This document shows positions 48,272 to 59,311 of a DNA stretch of 64,000 bases, in pieces (position 1 is the first letter of the stretch; the number at the start of each line of letters is the position of its first letter). Below the pieces are notes generated by a model. The model was given only the letters and a program-made list of their open reading frames with translations, was not told where the DNA came from and did no database searches. The position numbers and the translations under genes were made by a program. The DNA is taken from positions 65,295,024 through 65,359,023 of the forward strand of contig CM046853.1 of NCBI GenBank assembly GCA_025617745.1, written 5' to 3'. Origin of the DNA: Heliocidaris erythrogramma (lineage: Eukaryota; Echinodermata; Echinoidea; Camarodonta; Echinometridae).

Positions 48272-48272
48272 A

Positions 48273-48327
<55 letters not shown>

Positions 48328-48408
48328 GCTGCTACTCCTACTACTACTACTACTACTAATAATAATAATAACTAATAATAACAATAATAATAATAATAAT
48401 AATAATAG
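48272..48408. repeat. (ACT)n followed by (AAT)n array
   Basis: About 28 ACT units with CTG/CCT interruptions, then AAT/AAC units. Confidence 0.93.
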
Positions 48409-48480
48409 CAGTGCCTTCTTGTATAGCGCTCATGTCCGTGACGCCGTGATGCTTCTGGCGCCCCAACAGTGACAATGACA
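48379..48480 (-). mobile_element. 3' end of a LINE- or SINE-type element
   Basis: On the minus strand the segment ends with GAGCGCTATACAAGAAGGCA, then CTGCTATT and a (ATT)n tail. This layout parallels the GCGCTATATAAA...(ATT)n ends at 8028-8065 and 14385-14441. Only about 70 bp of body is visible, with no coding part. Confidence 0.45.
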
Positions 48481-49421
48481 CGAAATTTAATTTGGTGAGG
48501 GCGATATCCTTTAAAATGTGTGTGTGACAGCACGTCTCACAAGCCTGAGCTCATATTTTCGACGTTATTCTGAGCTAAATTTTGAAAAGGATTTGACAAA
48601 ATAATTAAATAGAAACATAATCCACTCTACGATCAATTACTTTCATAAATTTTACGCATACAAGAAGACGTTAACAATAATGAGTAATTTGCTATTTTAT
48701 CAACTTCAAATCAAAGAAATTCGATAAATTGAAAGGCGGGGGATTGGGGTGGGGTTGCCAAGGGTAGGCCGCAAAGGCACTTGGCCTGAATGCGACGATC
48801 CTATTTGAGCTTTGATGGGAAGGGGGGGGGGGGGAGAATTAATACACTTCAGATTAAGCATTTATTCTTCAAATGCATGCACGCGCCACGATGGTATCAA
48901 TTTGTCATAACAATGTTTGAAAGCCCAACATCGGAACCGAACATACTTTACACCCTTCGAGGACACAAACCCGCATGAATCGCACTTCCCAAAGCTAGAT
49001 TTTTGAGGGTGTAATAAAAAAGCGTGATTTAGTGAAATACCTACCCACCCGTTAATCATTTTTCAACCTACGTTGATCCAGCTGACGATTATGACATATA
49101 TACATTCATGAGTGTTCATGTACCCCCCTCAGACCACACTTCGCTGGCACACGCGCAGACATTTCCGCGATGAGTTTGCGCGCGCTTTTCTATTACAGTT
49201 TCAGAGAACACGTAAATGATTAAAGAGCGGACGACACTTCAGAATGGTTGTGCTCCATCTCTGGTGGTCGTATTTTTTCCCGAAGCGACACACGCAGTGT
49301 ATTCTTTATTTGTCAACCCAATCTCCTACAACATAAGACTAATAGACTATACTGATTATTACATTAGGAAAAAAAGAAGAAGAAGAAAACACGCCTTTAT
49401 TTATGCAAGACACCGTTTACC

Positions 49422-49560
49422 CCCCCCCCCCCCCCATTTCCCCCTTTAACGTCTCTCTCTCCCCTCTCTCTTTTATTCACACGCTGTTCCTTTCTTTCTC
49501 TCAACATCCAACATGCCTCCCCCTCCCCCTCTCTCTCTCTCTCACCATTTCTCTCAAATG
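49422..49560. repeat. Poly-C and (TC)n pyrimidine tract
   Basis: A C homopolymer (about 49422-49436) followed by TC-rich sequence and a (TC)n run near 49530. It is the reverse-strand equivalent of the (GA)n-Gn composites. Confidence 0.85.
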
Positions 49561-51442
49561 CAATGAATTGGACAGTGCGAACCTACTAAATATTTCAAGG
49601 AACATTGTCTTTGCAAACATAAAAAAAAATCCAAGAGCGAGCAAACAAAGATGATTACAACCCATAATGAGTCGCATACACTTCATACGAGACTCATAAA
49701 TCACTTTCGGCCACGTGTATTACCTCATCTTATTCCTAGTCAACAAAGGGCCCACTAGACCAAGTCGAGCTAACTTTCTCGACGTCGCCTCTCAGTCGAA
49801 AAAGAACACCAGTTCCCAGAGGCTCTTCCCAACCCTAAAAACGACTCTAAAGCGGAGTCTGGGACTAAAGCAATCAACCCATTTCGGATCAATGTAGTGC
49901 TTATGTGATCTATCAAAAGATGAGCTGGTGTACTATTCTCCCATGTTTTGTACCCGAATAATGGGTTGAAGAGCCTTCGTTTAGGCCATTATCTAGGCTT
50001 TGTGGCTCAATGTTCTGATGAAAGCTGTAGGTCAGAGTGAAATAACGGTCCTATTAAACTGGTCCAAATTGGTCTCTGGGCCCTCGCTTCTACTATCACG
50101 TTCTCCTTTCATTCTACGTACACAAATACATTTATAGTACAGTCTTGTAAATAGCAGGTTCCCTTTTCGTATTCCAAAATATTACAGTTTCATTTCAAAG
50201 TTGTCTTTGCTAACGATTGGACTTCCTGCGATAGATGGTATGATATTCACCTAAAGTCGATGATCATTTTATTCGAAGCATTACGTAATGCTGCTTTCAA
50301 TATTAACGAAATATTAGGAAACACTATTATAAATAATGAATAACATGGATAAGCAGTTAAAAATATCTGGAACGTTTCCTATTTTCTCGTAAAAGAGAGT
50401 AAGAGACCCACTATTCCCAATATTGTGAAAGTTAGAAATGTCAACTGGATGCAAATCAACTACTTTCAAAGTTTAATACCGGTACTGAATGATAATGATT
50501 TGTTAATTTTTGTTGTTGCAAATATAATGCATTCATTCCCAGTATTTAATCATTCATCTGGTCATATTGGAGGATTCTGACAACAATAGTTGTAATAAGC
50601 ATACTACAACTTTAGCAGCTATTTCTCATCATAAAAGTATTTCTTTTGCCTCGTTATAAAGACAATTACATTTACATAAATATTATAAGCAATGATAAGT
50701 TGGTTGTTAGGATAGGCAGTGAACAGTCAGATAGTTGTGGGACACACACTTATAATTTCTGTAGGCTTTTAGTGAATATTTTCCTATGAAAATATTATTT
50801 GTATCTTCTCCTCTGAGATAATGTAAGGTAATAAAAGGGGACTTGACCCTTGACCCCTGACTGAGTAGGAATAAAATAGAGAAACAAATTGGTGAAACTT
50901 TGAGCAAAATCTGACAAGGAATAAGAAATTATGAACTCTTGAAAGTTGCGATTACCGAAATTTGGGGAATCTCACTTCGGAATTATGGGCAAGACACGTT
51001 GTGTCTATACACATGATATAAGGAGGTACTAGACTTGCCTACTATTTCCTTGGTCTGTACAGCGAGAGAACTAATTTGTTTATTTCTAATTCTTTTTTTA
51101 CACTATGCTGTACTGGAAAGTTTCACTAACCCGTTTCTCTGATTTTTGTTTTCGTCACTCAAACCAACTTTCTATAAGTTTGGTCTTTGAAATAATAGCT
51201 GATGATATTTTGTGAAAAATATTCGGCTTCTTTTCGGACATTTTCATAAACTTGATTACTTAGTATTAATGTAAAAGCCATATTGCAATATTTGCTGGAA
51301 GTATTGTTGTGTAATGCATGGCAGAGATTAAAGTGGACTAATTATAAGATTTCATTTCATCCAGCAACAGTATCTTAAATTTGCATTGTGTTCAGACATC
51401 CCCATATAAATAATAATGATCACACATTAAACGTAGATATCC

Positions 51443-51520
51443 TTCTCTCTCTCTCTCTCCTTCTCTTTCTCTCTCATTCTCTCTCTCCTTCTCTATCTCT
51501 CTCTATCATTCACTCTATAT
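51443..51520. repeat. (TC)n microsatellite
   Basis: TC-rich tract 400 bp from the exon 1 donor site, inside the intron. Confidence 0.88.
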
Positions 51521-51916
51521 TTCGATAATCTCCTTTTCTTGTCATACAATATTCTTCTTGTTCTTTCAAAGCTCGCAAAATCGAAGCGTATTTTAAGAAA
51601 AATGACATTCCTATATAAATAACATGTGATAAACATTTTGCATGTTAATAAATTATAATTATGTCATTAACGAATATATTATATAATTAGACCCATTTCT
51701 ATTATTTCAAGGTATTTTTTTTTCAGTTTTGATTTTTTTTTTAATTAAACAAATTCAATATCTCTTTTGAGCTCTCTGTGTAGATATCCTGTCCACTTGA
51801 CGTGAACTGATTTAGATGAATTCAAATTGAAAAGTTCCCATCATTGAAATCTAAATCATTGAACATGTTGAAACAAAAGATACTATTAATAATAATAATA
51901 AAGAAATATATCTTAC

Positions 51917-52769
51917 CATCACAGTCATCGATGACGTCGTTCTCCTTCGTATCTGAACCTGGCGAGTCTTTGCTATGGATGACTGTTATAGGTGAACCAC
52001 CAGCCGAGCCCGTGGACGGGTACGTTGGACTGATCCCCACCGGTCTCTGCCCGGTCGTTTTGGCGTTCGCTAGAGTCTCTTTCGGGCAGCTATACGAATC
52101 GTATCCGCCACTGCCAATGTATTTGTGCTTCTCGTCAAGCAAGGTGTGCGTTGTAGCCTGCGGGCTTGTATTGCCACCTCCACCGTCACTGGTGATGTAC
52201 TTCGTCGCCAGAGTCCCGGCGGCGGTGAGGCTTACAGGTATGGGTCCTGCGTGTGACACCGCGGCAGGGTGATGGTACATGGAGTTGGCATGGTTAGGAT
52301 ATCGATCGTAGGCTTGATGTCGACCGATGGAGTAAAATCCACCACCCGACGCCGCCATCAGTCCCGTTTCGAAGTTCTTCGGTGCGCCCATGGCGTACGA
52401 GTACGCCGAGTTGTCGAAGTCGTCGGCGACGGCGGACATGGGTACGGGCATCGTGGAGTAGGCATGGTGATCGGCAGGATAGAACCAAGGAGATGCATAG
52501 CTGGTATTTTGGTCTGCTTGTAGATGATACATATTTGCCGCCGTAGATACCTGAGGCGTTGTCGCCAATCCATTACCCGTGGTCGCCGTAACCACCGACG
52601 CCGCCGCCTGGATCGACGTATCGGCGAACTTCGGCGTCAATGAGCATTTCGACGATCCATGTATAATAGAAGAATGTAAATCTGATGGTACGGCGCCTTT
52701 TAAGGCAGCTGCTGTCACGTTATCTCCTCCATTTATCAAAGAATTCACACAGAAAGCTGATGTCGTCAT
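51917..52769 (-). CDS. Hox9/10: Hox9/10 exon 1 (N-terminal 284 residues)
   Basis: First coding exon of the posterior Hox gene whose homeobox lies at 35903-35650. The ATG at 52769 is the first Met after an in-frame TAA 33 nt upstream. The start MTTSAFCVNSLI recalls the 'VDSLI' N-terminal motif of posterior Hox proteins. The rest is low in complexity: Ala/Thr-rich (about residues 50-85), Tyr/His-rich (80-180), with Gly runs near 142-145 and 198-201. It ends in an acidic stretch (ENDVIDDCD) before the donor G|GTAAGA in phase 1, which joins in frame to exon 2. There is no YPWM hexapeptide, as expected for this class. Joined length is 368 residues. The exon 1 to exon 2 link rests on matching phase, strand, class and the absence of another candidate, so it is strong but unproven by transcript data. 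Confidence 0.93.
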
Positions 52770-53000
52770 TTTAATATCGCTCGTATTTTTATGTCGTCGA
52801 TGTTACGGGCTAGTCCGGTGGAGACGGTGATAAACCCCCACGACCTGCGGGCATAAAACATAAGGAAGAGAGAATCTTGTCACGTGACCCATCTAGGCCA
52901 ATAACCCGTCCTCATCAAGCCTTTCCCCTCTCTTTTCCTCTCAACAAAGACACAATTGGTAATAATCAGATCCGCGGAGAGCATGAGGTCGAGCGAAATT
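52770..53000 (-). promoter_or_regulatory. Hox9/10: Hox9/10 5' UTR/proximal upstream region
   Basis: Unique, relatively GC-rich DNA directly before the start codon. It carries a perfect palindromic E-box GTCACGTGAC at 52879-52888 and caudal-type TTTATG words on the minus strand (about 52857-52852). A pyrimidine-rich stretch lies at about 52920-52940. No convincing TATA box at a usual distance; the transcription start is not determinable here. Confidence 0.35.
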
Positions 53001-53626
53001 AGAACAGACAAGGTTATTCCAGGTCGTAAATAGTTTGAATATGACCACATTTTATTAAACATAATTAGCATAATTTACATTCCAATTGCTTCGTATAGGC
53101 CATTCAGAGAACTTTGCCAATAATTTGACAAAGCCCCAAAATTTGGAAAAAAAAAGAAAATAAAAATGTATTCTACGAATGAACTTGGAAATACAAGAAA
53201 CATTATACGAAAAATATAGATTTCACACGGCACTGTCATTATTTGAGAAAAGGCAAGAGATACAGGAAGACAATAATATCACAGCAATTTTTACTAAAAT
53301 ATAAATACAAACAAACAACATATATCTTAACAATGGCCACATGAAAAGGTAATGACATATACGCGGTCAGTCATAGTCCCCCGCATCTCCAAATAAACCG
53401 TTGCTGTTTGTGACGAAATACAAGATCTGTCAGGTTGCACATGTTGTATTCCAGTAGAAGTGCATTGAAAGAAAATATAGTCACTAAAAGTCAAATACAG
53501 AAATAAGCGTCCTCTCATTATGCTAAATCTATTACAACAAAAATCTATAAAAACTGATACTTTGCAAGGTGTCTTTTTCTTTAATTATCATTATGCTATA
53601 AACAGGCTCATGAGTATCATTGTTGA

Positions 53627-53951
53627 CTTAAAGATAAAGTTGAGTTCTGGTCATGAGATTACATTGTGAAAGAAACTGTCTCAAAGCATTTGGGAAAGGT
53701 TGATCATGTCTACATGAGAATTGGTGTATAATGTGATGCTTTGGAAGAAACTGACCAAATCTCATTGATATGTGGCATGAATGTTCGGCCCGAACACTTC
53801 AGCTATATCTTGTCATATTTCGAATATGAGGGCATTTGAGGAGCAATCCTTTTCACTACGGTGTTCTTCCAAACTGATATAAAAGTAATGAGAAAGCTCA
53901 CAAATTTTTCACTTTTTTTTCACCTGTCCCAGAACTCAACTTTCTCTTTAA
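53627..53951. mobile_element. MITE-like element with AAAGTTGAGTTCTGG inverted ends
   Basis: The left end AAAGATAAAGTTGAGTTCTGG and the right end CCCAGAACTCAACTTTCTCTTT are good inverted repeats about 325 bp apart. The interior corresponds to the reverse complement of 42935-43320. Sits 0.9 kb upstream of the Hox9/10 start codon. Confidence 0.85.
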
Positions 53952-54314
53952 ACATGTTATTTTAAACATCGCCAGTGTTTTCCAAATGTTTCGCTCCCAT
54001 CTAAAGAAATCAAAGATTGGGGATTACAATTAACAGCAAATGTAGATCTACAATAAGTGGGAAAATGAAGAAGAATAAAAATTTCAGGCGCGTTAGTCCC
54101 TATAACCATATCGATAACGAAGGCACAGGCCTCGCATATGTCTATAGATTCATGAAACGGATATTATACGATTTTATGAATCACGAAGAGCCGATCATCA
54201 TGGCCTGTGTAATTTGAGGGAATGGCAGGGGCATATATGAGTTAGATATTCCCAAAATAAAAAGTGCCCCTCGAACAATGAAAAAGTCCCCCCCCCCTTC
54301 CGTGAGGGATGGAG

Positions 54315-54350
54315 AGAGAGAGAGAAAGTGAGAGGGAGAGAGAGAGACTA
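54315..54350. repeat. (GA)n microsatellite
   Basis: GA-rich run preceded by a short C tract at about 54288-54297. Confidence 0.8.
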
Positions 54351-54679
54351 TTAGCTAATTAGGAAATTAGAAGGAAGTTGGCTTTCGATGTCTATGATCC
54401 TGATGAAATTGTTCAACAAAATTATGGTACGTAATGTATCCCCTCTCACTAGATCACATCAACACACCCTCTGTTTTTGCCCTTCTCCCATATTTTAAGA
54501 ACTTTGACTGCATCTCAGTTTAAACTGGGGTGATGAGTTTAAGCCTTTTGAACCAATTATCATTATCAGATATTGATATTTAAAGACCTTTCTCATGATG
54601 TTTTATCATTCCTCATTTCATAGTGGATGTTACTGGCCTGATCATCAAATTGCACAGATGATATGATATTGATATTCGT

Positions 54680-54727
54680 AGATGTATCAAGCGCTATATA
54701 AATCCAGATTATTATAATTATCATTCT
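54680..54727 (+). repeat. Solo LINE/SINE-type 3' tail
   Basis: 'CAAGCGCTATATAAATCCAG' followed by ATTATTATAATTAT repeats the closing sequence of the 8.0-kb LINE and the 14.4-kb SINE. Only the tail is recognisable. Confidence 0.5.
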
Positions 54728-54871
54728 TTCTATGAATTCGACTATATCACGTACACTATAAAACGATAAATAAAAAAAAAATGGCCGGACTTTCTGCAAC
54801 AAGCTCCTTGCATTTCGAATTTCTTAGAACTAAACATTCGAATCATGAACCCAGCTGCAGAATCTTACACC

Positions 54872-54945
54872 AAATCCAATCCCAATCAATAATCCTAACA
54901 GCGGCCAATCAGCATCATATAAGTCGATCCTGATTGGCCAATAGT
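54872..54945 (-). promoter_or_regulatory. CCAAT cluster with inverted GGCCAATCAG pair, candidate promoter or enhancer
   Basis: GGCCAATCAG (54903-54912) and CTGATTGGCC (54930-54939) are exact inverted repeats, each containing a CCAAT box in the extended NF-Y context. Two more CCAAT-like words lie at about 54877-54888. Located about 2.1 kb upstream of the Hox9/10 ATG on non-repetitive DNA. It may be an upstream or alternative promoter, or an NF-Y-bound enhancer. The motif match is direct; the function is inferred. Confidence 0.4.
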
Positions 54946-56191
54946 AATTGTAATCATCGTCTACCTGAATATTTAATTCAGCGCAACTGACTTTCGGGTC
55001 CCGAATTTGCTTGCGAGTGGCCATTTTCAAAGTAAAATGTAGGCAGGGAAATATAACTAAGTACATATGCATCAGACACACTGTTCGCCCAATGTCATGT
55101 ATGTACTGAATATTTATATTATTCTCTCTCTTTCTCTCTCTCCATTGGAGTTATACCGACAAATTCTTAAAAATGTTGTGCATGAGGCAAAAAGTCCAAT
55201 CCCTTCGAATACTTCTTAGTGCAAAGATATAACTTCCCATGTATCTGTGTCTTCCCTTCCCTCTCAGAGTCTACCCCTTTCCGCTTTCTCCCCCAACACA
55301 CCTTATCAATTTCCCCTATTTCTTTCCACTCTTTTCCATTGTATTATAATATCTATTTAGTCATTGGAACTCAAAACGTACTCCTATCTTCTAATTAAAG
55401 ATATATGTTGATTTGCTGACTGTTGAGCAAGTGTTTTTTGTCTATTTCTGACATTTAGAAGAAACATGCGATAAAAGGTTACAAACTACAACTATTCCCT
55501 GATGGTTGTCTCTATATAATCAACTCTTTTTTGCTACATGTAGTTTAAAAATTAATTTATACAAAACCATAACTATGACAAAAATATGTCTCATTATCTA
55601 GATGACTGATGGCTTGAGAAAATTTAGTGGTATGACAAATACTTCAGAATAAAGGGATTGCCCACACTATAACATTTATGTTGCGGTTATTTGGTTTGAT
55701 ATGAAGAAGATAGGTGCGAGTTTGAAAGAAAATAGAAACATTAGAAACAAAAGTAGTGAATATCTAAAAAAAAATGAAAATGGTAAATAATTGTTATTCT
55801 CAATACAGCGTAAGAACGACAGCTTCTCCCAGTATTAACAAATTTGCGAATTTGACTTTGTGAACCTGCCATTTTAGGATGGACAAAGCTCCTTGTTTTT
55901 AGATTGAATGGAAATCAGATGTTTCACATTTGCTATTGTAATTTCATATCGAGAATTATTGTAACCAAGGAAACACAACGATTTACATTTTTTGGACATA
56001 ATTTCCATTTTTTTCTTATAATTGCAAAATCTATTGCAATATGTCAATCACTGACTATAGCTGGAAAAAAAGAAAGGTTCAAACAAACGTTATCATACAG
56101 TGCGTTGCGATATCAATATTTAACTGGAAGAAAAATTTACATTATTGACTCCTGTCATGTCTATATACAAGGACTTTTTAAGTTCTTAATA

Positions 56192-56224
56192 TGAGAGAGA
56201 GAAAGAGAGAGGGAGAGAGAGAAG
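56192..56224. repeat. (GA)n microsatellite
   Basis: GA-rich run abutting the left end of the next MITE-like copy. Confidence 0.85.
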
Positions 56225-56640
56225 GTTAAGTTCTGGTAACTTTTATGTGAGTCTGAAAAACTGCCCTGACATACTGTACGCCTTTATTTAGAAATAGGTG
56301 AAATGCTTGGAGCAGGGAAGTTTACAGGCTAGTTTACACTTCACTGCTTAGACCAAACTTTCATGCCACTTTGGTGTGTATTCCCATATAAACATTTATG
56401 TGTGCTGCGTATTTGACTTACAGCAAGATTTCATCAATTTGTAATCATTCTGGTGCTTCCAAAGCCTAACAGTATACACAAATTCAAATCAGGGAAACAC
56501 AAACCCTAGTTTAATACAGCATTCATCTAAAAACACTGACGAAAAGATTAGGTTTTACATTTTCATATTCAAAGTTGGAATCGAACATGTTTTCCTCTGA
56601 TGAAAATGAGTTCTGGCTTCTGGATATTTTTCTCTTTTTT
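56222..56640. mobile_element. Degenerate member of the AGTTCTGG-ended MITE-like family
   Basis: Starts with AAGGTTAAGTTCTGG. The interior 'TTAGACCAAACTTTCATGCC', 'CCCATATAAACATTTATGTG' and CAGCAAGATTTCATCAATTTG parallels 43093-43190 in the same orientation at clearly reduced identity. The right end (GAGTTCTGG near 56609) is uncertain. Confidence 0.6.
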
Positions 56641-56642
56641 TG

Positions 56643-56666
56643 AGGGGGGGGGGGGGATGGAGGGGG
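56643..56666. repeat. G-rich homopolymer tract
   Basis: GAGGGGGGGGGGGGGA-type run. A (CAAA)n stretch follows at about 56697-56740. Confidence 0.85.
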
Positions 56667-59287
56667 TGAGTGATGTCACCAACCTTTAAGGGGAAAACAA
56701 CAAACAAACAGACAAACAAATAATCAAACAAACAAACAACTAAAAGCGAATGTCAAGGTTGACGTCGGTCAAAGTACCCTTACCTGATGTATACAGGCGT
56801 ATTTGTCAGTTCAACTAAAAACATGCCCAATCTCACGTGGAAACATGAACAGGTGCATGAAATTCTTGATGTTAGGCTATACGAAAGTATAAACGTAAGG
56901 TACATAACATAATTGACGTTTAATACAAGAAAAAAAGACAATATCATGGGAAAGTTGATTTGAAAACAAAGCTACTTATTAATTAGTAAAATGCGTTTGC
57001 GCATTAATACTGGTATGGGAAAGACGCATCAATACATTTACGTGATTAGATTTTAATGATCTTTTGCCTAGTGATTTATTCTTCCACGTTTTATGATCCA
57101 TATCATCAGCTAACGTCACCATGGTCGTAAATGAGCTGTAAATGCACTTTTCTTAATGATCTTTGGGTGGCACGAATCATGCTGGATTTCTATATTTCTG
57201 CAAAATCTTGTTTTAATGTAAATCTTATATATTTAGCTTCGCCTCCCCACATCACATTGTAAATTGCACGCGATCTTCTAATTATTCATAAAATGAGAAG
57301 CTAGTTAAACTACAATAATAATTTTGAGAGCGAAATAAGGGAGGTCTACAATTTTTTTCCCCCATTTGCAGTGAAGAAGTCATGGCAGTCGTTAACTTTT
57401 CTGTACTTCACTAATTTCTGTCTATCCTTGCTAATGTAATTTTAGTCATTAGTTATCTCTACCCAAAATGATTTAATATTAGTATATATATTGTAAGTAG
57501 GTATGAGTGCACACAGGTTTTCTTCAATATTGTTCAAAAGCTTAGAAAAGAGTTGTTAGCTGTTACTGTTGGGTTGGGTTCAAGAAAGAAATAAGATGAC
57601 ATTTTGATAATGGGTACAGAATACTATATAAGCCTTAACATCAAATTGAGCGCTTACTCATATTTTCGCAATGTGGTCATCATAATTATTTATGAAATTT
57701 CATATCCATTCCCAAGTAACGTTCTTTCTTTTCACTCATTTATTTTCCCCTATTTTTGTCGAATTATATTGCTAATATTATTGTTTCTCCTCTAATACTA
57801 GCTATCCATTTAAGTAGCCTTGAGCCCGTCACGACTATCCATGTCTCCTCCCCCTTCAACACAGAGGAGTTTTTTTTTTTCTTTACATGTTTGAAAGAGA
57901 CTCACGGCCTGACTGCCTAATACGTTGAAGTAAATATTTTGAAGAAATTTAGACATTTAGACATAAAAGCATAACTATTCTTCCAATATCCTGGGTGAAA
58001 TGCCTATGCCAACCTAAAGCCACATTTTCTTTTAAAAAATATCATTAGCATTTTACAATGTCTCTTCCAAGTAGCAGACAGATAATCATGCATTAATGAA
58101 TTTCCTAACGATAATTTGAGGATATAAATTCGAACTAAATTAATTGATAAAACCCATACCTCATAACAATCATTTTTAGAAAATTAAGCAGTCACAATGC
58201 AAGATTACTCTACAGAGTCTCCTCTTTGCCCCAAACTAAAATAAGTATATCTTAGTTCTTACGGAATTGTATAGCTATGAAATCGTCAGTAATTCTAATT
58301 ACAGATTCTGTTGTAAAATTAATAGCTCGACATAACATCTTGCAAACTCAGTGTCGCAAGATTATCAATAAAATCAATATCCAAAGAAAATATTTATCCT
58401 TAATCCTTATAAGTAAAAGAAAGGTACAGATTTGGTATGGAAGTGTACCTGCATGGGCCTGTGGCATTGAAAATAACACATCATCTTCAAAATGTCCTTC
58501 CATCATTCATTGATATAGGCCTATTTGCATGGACAAAAAACCCTTTCGAAATATACAGTCAATTTGATCTATGTGGGCCTACGTGATGTAGTTGGAACTT
58601 TGAAAGTTTAAACCTACATAGACCCTACAGGCTAAACCCTCCTAACTGTAAGTCAGCCCATCTTTCATACAACTTGATAAATAGCAAGATATTCACTATA
58701 ATAAGCTTAATATGTTATTGTCCCCTTAAGAGTTGCATTAAACATATTAGAGGTGAAATAAATTAAGATCCCATGATCATGATAAATTACCTTTTAGTCA
58801 TTTCCTTTTATTCTGTTTTTTTTTCTTCTAATTTGTAATTTCTGTAACTCTGTCGAATCGTCATGTATAAAGAGTATTTAAAGTAAACAATTTTCTAGAA
58901 TTCGTCTGTATCGCGTCCTTTCCTTTACCAATGGCGCATTTCGGATTTACTTGATTCCTTCTAGGTAAAATGTCAGCCTACATTCTCTGGATATTCTTTA
59001 TAAGAAAAAAATCCGATATGGAAAATTGAAATTGAGTCGGATCACGACAAGTCGTAACTTCCATTAATGCATATTAATCTATCATCGTCGGACTACAGTG
59101 CGAAGGAATCTAATAAGGGTCATTCGTGATCATATTCCTCTCCTCCTTGGCCTGGGTTAACTTGAAGAATATTATAATATATTTCGCCTGATAAATATGA
59201 ATGTATTAGCTTATATCATAAGAAAATATACTTCATGATCAGCCTGAACATTTTTGGGGGTAGCTTTTTTGTTGTGTGTAGAGCCGG

Positions 59288-59311
59288 GGTGGGGGTGGGG
59301 GGGGGGGGGGT
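59288..59311. repeat. G-rich homopolymer tract
   Basis: GGTGGGGGTGGG leading into about 13 G. A potential quadruplex-forming sequence. Confidence 0.85.

Larger units (their letters stand above)
35904..51916 (-). other. Hox9/10: Hox9/10 intron (about 16 kb)
   Basis: Bounded by a donor G|GTAAGA at 51916 and an acceptor CCCGCAG at 35904, both in phase 1. It holds no other coding region that I can support. Contents: a complete fold-back MITE at 38413, members of another MITE-like family at 39.2, 42.3 and 42.9 kb, a dispersed repeat pair at 39.57/41.47 kb, a tandem duplication at 44.0-44.3 kb, microsatellites, and a conspicuous unique block at 46.56-48.06 kb. The rest (36-38, 40-41, 45.3-46.5, 48.5-51.8 kb) is AT-rich unique sequence in which I see nothing specific. 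Confidence 0.85.

Noticed and set aside
51844-52272. 142-codon open frame opposite Hox9/10 exon 1
   Set aside because: Antisense shadow of the real exon.
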